Assembly (NCBI GenBank): GCA_016791265.1
Contig: JAEUMY010000014.1
Location: forward strand, 100,911-164,910
Source: Betaproteobacteria bacterium
GTDB lineage: Bacteria > Pseudomonadota > Gammaproteobacteria > Burkholderiales > Usitatibacteraceae
Length of the DNA: 64,000 bases
Reading direction: 5' to 3'
Of this stretch, positions 60,475 through 64,000 are shown piece after piece. The notes under the pieces were generated by a model. It made no database searches, was not told where the DNA came from, and was given only the letters and a program-made list of their open reading frames with translations. Position numbers and translations under genes: made by a program. How positions within the stretch are numbered: position 1 is the first letter of the stretch; the number at the start of each line of letters is the position of its first letter.

Positions 60475-62379
60475 CTACTTGATCTTCGCCGCCTCGGCTT
60501 CCATCTGATTCACCAGCTCGTTCATCTGGTCGACGACCGCCTGCACGGTGGCCTTCTGGGTGAGGTCCACACCAGCCTTCTTCAGTTGCGCCATCGGGTG
60601 ATCGTTGCCGCCGCTCTTCAAGAGCGTGAGGTAACGCTCGGTGGCGGCCTTCTTCGACGCATCGGTGCCGGTCGTCATGTCCTTGAAGAGCTTGGCCGAT
60701 GACGCGAAGCAGGTCGCGTACTGGAACACGTAGTAGGGCGACTGGTAGAAGTGCGGGATGCGCGCCCAGGTGAATTTGTAGGCGTCATCATGCGTGACCG
60801 CATCGCCGTAGTAATCCTTGAGCAGCTTCAGGTAGATGTTGTTCAGCACTTCCGCCGTCACCGGCTTGCCCTGCTCGACCAGCTTGTGCGCCTGCAACTC
60901 GAAGTCGGCGAACAGCACCTGGGTGTAGAACGTGCCGACGATGGCATCGACCGCGTTCTGCAGCAGCAGGAAGCGCTCTTTCGGGTCGCTGGTCTTTGAA
61001 AGCATCGTCTCCAGCAGGAAGCGCTCGTTGGTGGTCGAGGCGACTTCCGCGACGAAGATGGTGTAGCTCGACGTGACGAAGGGCTGCGCCTCGTTGCTGA
61101 GCACCGAGTGCATGGCGTGCCCGGCCTCATGCGCGAAGGTGTACAACGCGCGCATGGTGTCGTTGTAGTTCATCAGCACGTAGGGGCCAACGCCATACAC
61201 GTTGGCGCTGTAGGCGCCGGAGCGCTTGCCTTCGTTCTCGTACACATCCAGCTTGCCGCCGGACATCCACTGGCGGTACTTGTTCACGTAGTCCTGACCG
61301 AGCGGCGCCACCGATTCCAGGATCAGGTTCTTAGATGCATCGAAGTCATAGGTGGTGTCGGACTTGAAGAGCGGAATGCTGCCGTCGTAGAGGTGGTAGT
61401 CCTTCAGGCCCAGCAACTTCTGGCGGAGCTTCATGTAACGCTGCAGCGGGGCCGCGCCACTGCGCACCGTATCGACCAATGTCGTCACCACGGCGGGCGG
61501 AATGTTGTTGCCATCCAGCGCCGCATCCAGCGTGGTGGCGTGATTCCTGGCTTGCGCAGTGAACCAGCCGCGCTGCATCACGCCGTTGTAGATCGCGGCG
61601 TAGGTGTTGGCGTTGGCGGCGAAGGTCTTCATGTAAGCATCAAACGCTTTCGCGCGGTCCGCCTGGTTGTAGTTCGTGGCGAGCACCTGCTGGTAGTTGC
61701 CGTGGGTCAGCGTCACGTCCTTGCCATCGGCCAGCGTCACCTTGGGAAACTTGATGTCCGAGGTGGAGAGCTCCTGGAAGATGCTGTTGGGCGTCTGGTT
61801 GAACCGCGTCGCGAACGACAGCAGCTTTTCGCCCTTCTCGTCCAGCACATGTTTCTGCTGGCGATAGTTGTCCATGATGGTGAACTGGTAGGGCGTCAGC
61901 GCCGGGGTTGCCTTGATCCACTGGATCATCTTGATCTCGGGGATCTTCAACAGCTCAGGCGTGAACCAGGCGGTCGCGGTGCCGAACTTGGCGAACACCG
62001 CGTTCACCCGCTGGAACTTGCCCGCGATGTCCTGGTTGCGCGTATCGGTGTCGCGCTGCAATTGCGGATAGCGATAGACGCGGTACTGCAGCATCCCGAT
62101 CTCGTCGAACGCTCTGTACGCCTTCAGCACCGCATCCGGCCCCTTGGCCAGCGAGCCCTTCATCTTGGCGAAGGCATCCATCTTGGCTTCCATTTCCTTC
62201 ATGCCCGCTTCCCACGCCTCCCAGCTGGGGTAGATGGGGGCGAAGTCCCAGCGGTACTGCGCCGGAATTTCCGCGCGCACTTGCGTCGTGGGCTTGGCGG
62301 CATGGACCAGCATGGCCGGCGTGAGGAGAGCCGCGGCGGCGAGGCCGAGCACAAGGGTTTTGAGATTCGGTGTGTTCAT
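60475..62379 (-). CDS. pepF: M3-family oligoendopeptidase F, exported
   Basis: 634 residues. A signal peptide (LGLAAAALLTPAMLVHA) is followed by the M3 fold, with the zinc-site FAHEAGHAMHSVLS (HExxH) and the downstream Glu in YTIFVAEVASTTNE. Most PepF proteins are cytoplasmic; the leader suggests a periplasmic form. No palindrome lies inside. Confidence 0.9.
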   Translation of the reverse strand: MNTPNLKTLVLGLAAAALLTPAMLVHAAKPTTQVRAEIPAQYRWDFAPIYPSWEAWEAGMKEMEAKMDAFAKMKGSLAKGPDAVLKAYRAFDEIGMLQYRVYRYPQLQRDTDTRNQDIAGKFQRVNAVFAKFGTATAWFTPELLKIPEIKMIQWIKATPALTPYQFTIMDNYRQQKHVLDEKGEKLLSFATRFNQTPNSIFQELSTSDIKFPKVTLADGKDVTLTHGNYQQVLATNYNQADRAKAFDAYMKTFAANANTYAAIYNGVMQRGWFTAQARNHATTLDAALDGNNIPPAVVTTLVDTVRSGAAPLQRYMKLRQKLLGLKDYHLYDGSIPLFKSDTTYDFDASKNLILESVAPLGQDYVNKYRQWMSGGKLDVYENEGKRSGAYSANVYGVGPYVLMNYNDTMRALYTFAHEAGHAMHSVLSNEAQPFVTSSYTIFVAEVASTTNERFLLETMLSKTSDPKERFLLLQNAVDAIVGTFYTQVLFADFELQAHKLVEQGKPVTAEVLNNIYLKLLKDYYGDAVTHDDAYKFTWARIPHFYQSPYYVFQYATCFASSAKLFKDMTTGTDASKKAATERYLTLLKSGGNDHPMAQLKKAGVDLTQKATVQAVVDQMNELVNQMEAEAAKIK

Positions 62380-62492
62380 GCGTCCTCCCTGGACTGTTGT
62401 GGCAAGGCGGGCGCCCTGCGAATGGCGGACATTATTTCAGTGTTGGCGGTCGGTGCGTGTGGCGAAGTGTTGCCAAGTCGACCACCGAGCCG

Positions 62493-62510
62493 ATTGCGAA
62501 TATTCGCAAT
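62493..62510. repeat. Palindrome copy, intergenic (RAYT/pepF), 18-bp perfect palindrome
   Basis: ATTGCGAATATTCGCAAT is perfectly symmetric. It lies 24 bases past the end of the RAYT transposase gene and 114 bases upstream of pepF on the minus strand. Confidence 0.95.
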
Positions 62511-62533
62511 GAGCCTCTCCGGGCAAAACGGCG

Positions 62534-63376
62534 TTAACTTCCGCGATTGACCGCACGACTCACCGTCGCGTAGTGGACCTCGAACGCATCCGCGATGGAC
62601 TGCAGCGTGTAGTCGCCTGTCGCATAGGCCGCCGCCATGCCTTCCTTGGGATCGTCGAAGTTCTCGCGGTAGAACGCCAGTGACTTCGCCAGCGCTCGGC
62701 GCTGCATGCGCGGAATCTCCTGGCTGGGCGGCTTGGCATGCGTCTCGAGCTGCTTCTGCATGGTCTCGACAAAGGCATCCGAGCCCAGGTAGACCTGCCC
62801 CTTGAGATGCTCCCAGATGGAGGCGTGGCGAATGCCGGCTTCCACGAACTCGATGTAGCGTTGAATCTGCCGGCCGCGCTGCGTACCGAATTGCCCCAGC
62901 AGCCAATCGGTGTGCAGCCAGTCCGGCCGAGGTTCCTCACCCACCATCGCGTGCCACGCGCTCCACGTCCATTTCCCGGGATGGCGCACCATGCCGGCAC
63001 GGACGGGATTCAGCACCACATAGCGCGCCAGCTCCAGCAGATAGCCGTCGCGCTCGACCAGAATCCCCTTGAATCGCCCCTGAAACACATGCCCCACCCG
63101 GCCGTGGCGGCGGTTGAAGCGCTGGGTGTACACGCCGTTCAGTTGACGCATGCCCGCCGAGAGATTGGCTTCCGGCGTCTCGATGACGAGATGGTAGTGG
63201 TTGTCCATCAAGCACCAGGCGTGGATCGCCCAGTTGAAGCGCTCACAGCAGTGCGCCAGGACATCCAGCCAGATCAGGCGGTCGGCATCATCGACGAAAA
63301 TGTCCTCGCGCCGGTCGCCGCGCGAGGTGACGTGATAGATGCCACCGGAGAGTTCAAGTCGGAGGGGCCGGGACAT
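62534..63376 (-). CDS. REP-associated tyrosine transposase (RAYT, Y1_Tnp/IS200-like)
   Basis: 280 residues. RLELSGGIYHVTSRGDRRED is the typical N-terminus. LMDNHYHLVIETPEANLSAG carries the HxH metal pair, HVFQGRFKGILVERDGYLLE follows and LARYVVLNPVRAGMV ends the Y1 domain. The C-terminal third ends in a helix-turn-helix-like SIADAFEVHYATVSRAV. RAYTs are single-copy, domesticated relatives of IS200/IS605 that spread REP hairpins. Confidence 0.88.
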   Translation of the reverse strand: MSRPLRLELSGGIYHVTSRGDRREDIFVDDADRLIWLDVLAHCCERFNWAIHAWCLMDNHYHLVIETPEANLSAGMRQLNGVYTQRFNRRHGRVGHVFQGRFKGILVERDGYLLELARYVVLNPVRAGMVRHPGKWTWSAWHAMVGEEPRPDWLHTDWLLGQFGTQRGRQIQRYIEFVEAGIRHASIWEHLKGQVYLGSDAFVETMQKQLETHAKPPSQEIPRMQRRALAKSLAFYRENFDDPKEGMAAAYATGDYTLQSIADAFEVHYATVSRAVNRGS

Positions 63377-63416
63377 TTCCGGAGAATAGACCGGCGGATG
63401 CTATATTGCAAGACCT

Positions 63417-63485
63417 GACCCCGAAGTCGTGTGACCCCGAAGTCGTGACCCCGAAGTCGACCCCGAAGTCTTTGACCCCGAAGTC
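63417..63485. repeat. Five copies of GACCCCGAAGTC, upstream of the RAYT gene
   Basis: Exact copies at 63417-63428, 63433-63444, 63447-63458, 63459-63470 and 63474-63485, separated by 4, 2, 0 and 3 bases. GAC and GTC ends make each a weak dyad. The array starts 40 bases upstream of the RAYT start codon on the minus-strand gene's 5' side. The copies are too short and too close for a CRISPR array. Confidence 0.92.
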
Positions 63486-63510
63486 CTCTTTTTTACATCA
63501 AGGGATCAGT

Positions 63511-63522
63511 GCGAATATTCGC
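63511..63522. repeat. Palindrome copy, intergenic (small membrane gene/RAYT array)
   Basis: Exact copy 25 bases beyond the 12-bp tandem array and just downstream of the small membrane gene's stop at 63532 (minus strand). Confidence 0.96.
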
Positions 63523-63531
63523 AGGGACGAT

Positions 63532-63807
63532 TCATTCGTGATCTGTCGCCGAAGATGCGCTAAGCCGAGCCCGAACTCGACCGATGAGGCCCCAAACAAC
63601 AAGCGCAAAGGCGTAGACAAGCAGCCCATAGACAGGCAGCGCTGTCGAAACAGAAATAATGTCGCGCAGCATCAGGATCTCTCGCATCATCCCAAACACG
63701 TGTGACGCGCCTGTCACAATAAGGAGTAGCCCTAACCCAACCGCGAACAGAAACGCACCTATCTGCACTTGGTCCTTTGCTTTTGCATCTCGCTCGATAG
63801 TTCTCAT
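63532..63807 (-). CDS. Small membrane protein of unknown function
   Basis: 91 residues. Charged N-terminus (RTIERDAKAKDQVQ), then two to three hydrophobic helices (FLFAVGLGLLLIVTGASHVF; TALPVYGLLVYAFALVVWGL). No family is recognised. It lies between the RAYT gene and an IS110-type transposase remnant. Confidence 0.6.
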   Translation of the reverse strand: MRTIERDAKAKDQVQIGAFLFAVGLGLLLIVTGASHVFGMMREILMLRDIISVSTALPVYGLLVYAFALVVWGLIGRVRARLSASSATDHE

Positions 63808-63810
63808 CCT

Positions 63811-63826
63811 CTACGGCGCCCCGTAG
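63811..63826. repeat. Short hairpin ending in GTAG
   Basis: CTACGG (63811-63816) pairs with CCGTAG (63821-63826) around CGCC, immediately before the small membrane gene start. GTAG at a stem end recalls REP hairpins used by RAYTs, but only one example is seen. Confidence 0.4.
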
Positions 63827-63868
63827 AATGAATTGTTAGTGGTTGGACATGTGCCATGGACAATGGGG

Positions 63869-64000
63869 TCAGTTACCGTCTTGAAAGTCAACTCTCGGCA
63901 TCGCTTTGTTTAAGTCGAAGGGCATGCCCGACTTGACCACGCCGTAGATCAAGTGCGCGAGCTTGCGCATCACTGCGCCGATGACCGCCTTGGGCGCCAA
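63869..64000 (-). mobile_element. C-terminus of an IS110-family transposase (cut by window edge)
   Basis: 43 codons open to the window edge, ending at the TGA at 63869-63871: APKAVIGAVMRKLAHLIYGV then VKSGMPFD. This is the recurrent C-terminal motif of IS110/IS1111-type (DEDD) transposases. Whether the full element is intact lies outside the window. Confidence 0.82.

Larger units (their letters stand above)
271..63522. repeat. Dispersed family of the 12-bp palindrome GCGAATATTCGC (37 exact copies)
   Basis: Exact copies start at 271, 6680, 9128, 10395, 10410, 12666, 14039, 16990, 17197, 18877, 19035, 22226, 26211, 29604, 29773, 30033, 32317, 32488, 32582, 34986, 35969, 37705, 40179, 41521, 43499, 44870, 47112, 49252, 52861, 53194, 54166, 54458, 54671, 56365, 60428, 62496 and 63511. 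One-base variants start at 25113 and 58721. Twelve copies extend to the 14-mer TGCGAATATTCGCA; further out the flanks are unrelated. Copies inside genes encode ANIR, EYS or RIFA depending on frame. There are no transposon-like ends or target duplications. The coordinates given here span the whole family, not one continuous element. Its function is unknown. Counts are by eye. Confidence 0.97.

Noticed and set aside
63417..63485. CRISPR-like array of five repeats
   Set aside because: Repeats are 12 bp with 0-4 bp spacers and no cas genes are nearby; a CRISPR needs longer repeats and 25-40 bp spacers.
271..63522. Palindromes as transposon ends, target duplications or restriction scars
   Set aside because: Flanks are unrelated beyond about one base, gene frames are preserved, and no duplicated targets are visible; the copies look like substitutions to a fixed word rather than insertions.
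63811..63826. A REP element of the RAYT (GTAG hairpin)
   Set aside because: Only one short hairpin was seen, and the stem is six base pairs; it was listed as a feature at low confidence but not as a REP family.

Overview
The window is a GC-rich chromosomal segment, about 60% G+C or more by eye, with dense genes and short spacers. It reads as a betaproteobacterium: there are PHB-metabolism genes (phasin, 3-hydroxybutyrate dehydrogenase), a tkt ... gap - pgk - pyk - fba - purC gene order, a zapA/candidate 6S RNA/EVE-domain neighbourhood, a PilY1/PilX/PilW/PilV/FimT/PilE minor pilin operon, and betaproteobacterial-type SpeE/SpeD. The genus cannot be fixed from the sequence alone.

Layout. 1-6222 (minus): type IV pilus minor-pilin operon pilE-fimT-pilV-pilW-pilX-pilY1; pilY1 runs off the left edge. 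6550-10708: tRNA-Thr(CGT), a CBS-domain protein, ilvA, rpiA, phoU, yggX. 10732-15096: argA, rsmE, an inositol-monophosphatase-family enzyme, speE, speD. 15376-19395: transketolase, an ArsS-like radical SAM protein, a metallophosphoesterase. 19392-25086: a PHB/ketone-body block with phasin, bdhA, two patatin-like phospholipases and two acetoacetate decarboxylase paralogues. 25170-32776: a membrane (VTT)-flavin oxidoreductase fusion, then a tightly packed run of poorly known genes (cupin, membrane protein, DUF547, two glycosyltransferase-like proteins, DUF3047, a SelD-N-terminus-like flavoprotein). 32838-44615: gapA, an SMR exporter, a lipoprotein, pgk, pyk, a SulP transporter with STAS and cNMP domains, fba, two DUF3667-like paralogues, purC, a HAD hydrolase. 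44616-50039 (mostly minus): EamA exporter, alpha/beta hydrolase, M20 peptidase (plus), TauE permease, EVE protein, candidate 6S RNA, zapA. 50212-56333: a PAS-GGDEF-EAL protein, a cobalamin riboswitch with btuB, and two unknown exported or membrane proteins. 56420-60335: a two-component system beside a Spy-like periplasmic protein and a di-heme oxidoreductase. 60475-64000: an M3 oligopeptidase, a REP-associated-type tyrosine transposase (RAYT), a 12-bp tandem repeat array, a small membrane protein, and the C-terminus of an IS110-type transposase.

The outstanding signal cuts across all of this. The 12-bp perfect palindrome GCGAATATTCGC occurs 37 times by eye (chance expectation about 0.004 in 64 kb). 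24 copies lie inside genes, in all three reading frames (Ala-Asn-Ile-Arg 12, Glu-Tyr-Ser 6, Arg-Ile-Phe-Ala 6), and 13 are intergenic. Only two one-base variants were found. It sits at the centre of a larger inverted repeat in all four convergent intergenic spaces that have room for it. No exact copy lies in any of the nine divergent promoter spaces. This resembles the HIP1 highly iterated palindrome of cyanobacteria in style but not in sequence. I know of no description of this element.

All family calls come from recognised motifs and remembered families, without database searches.
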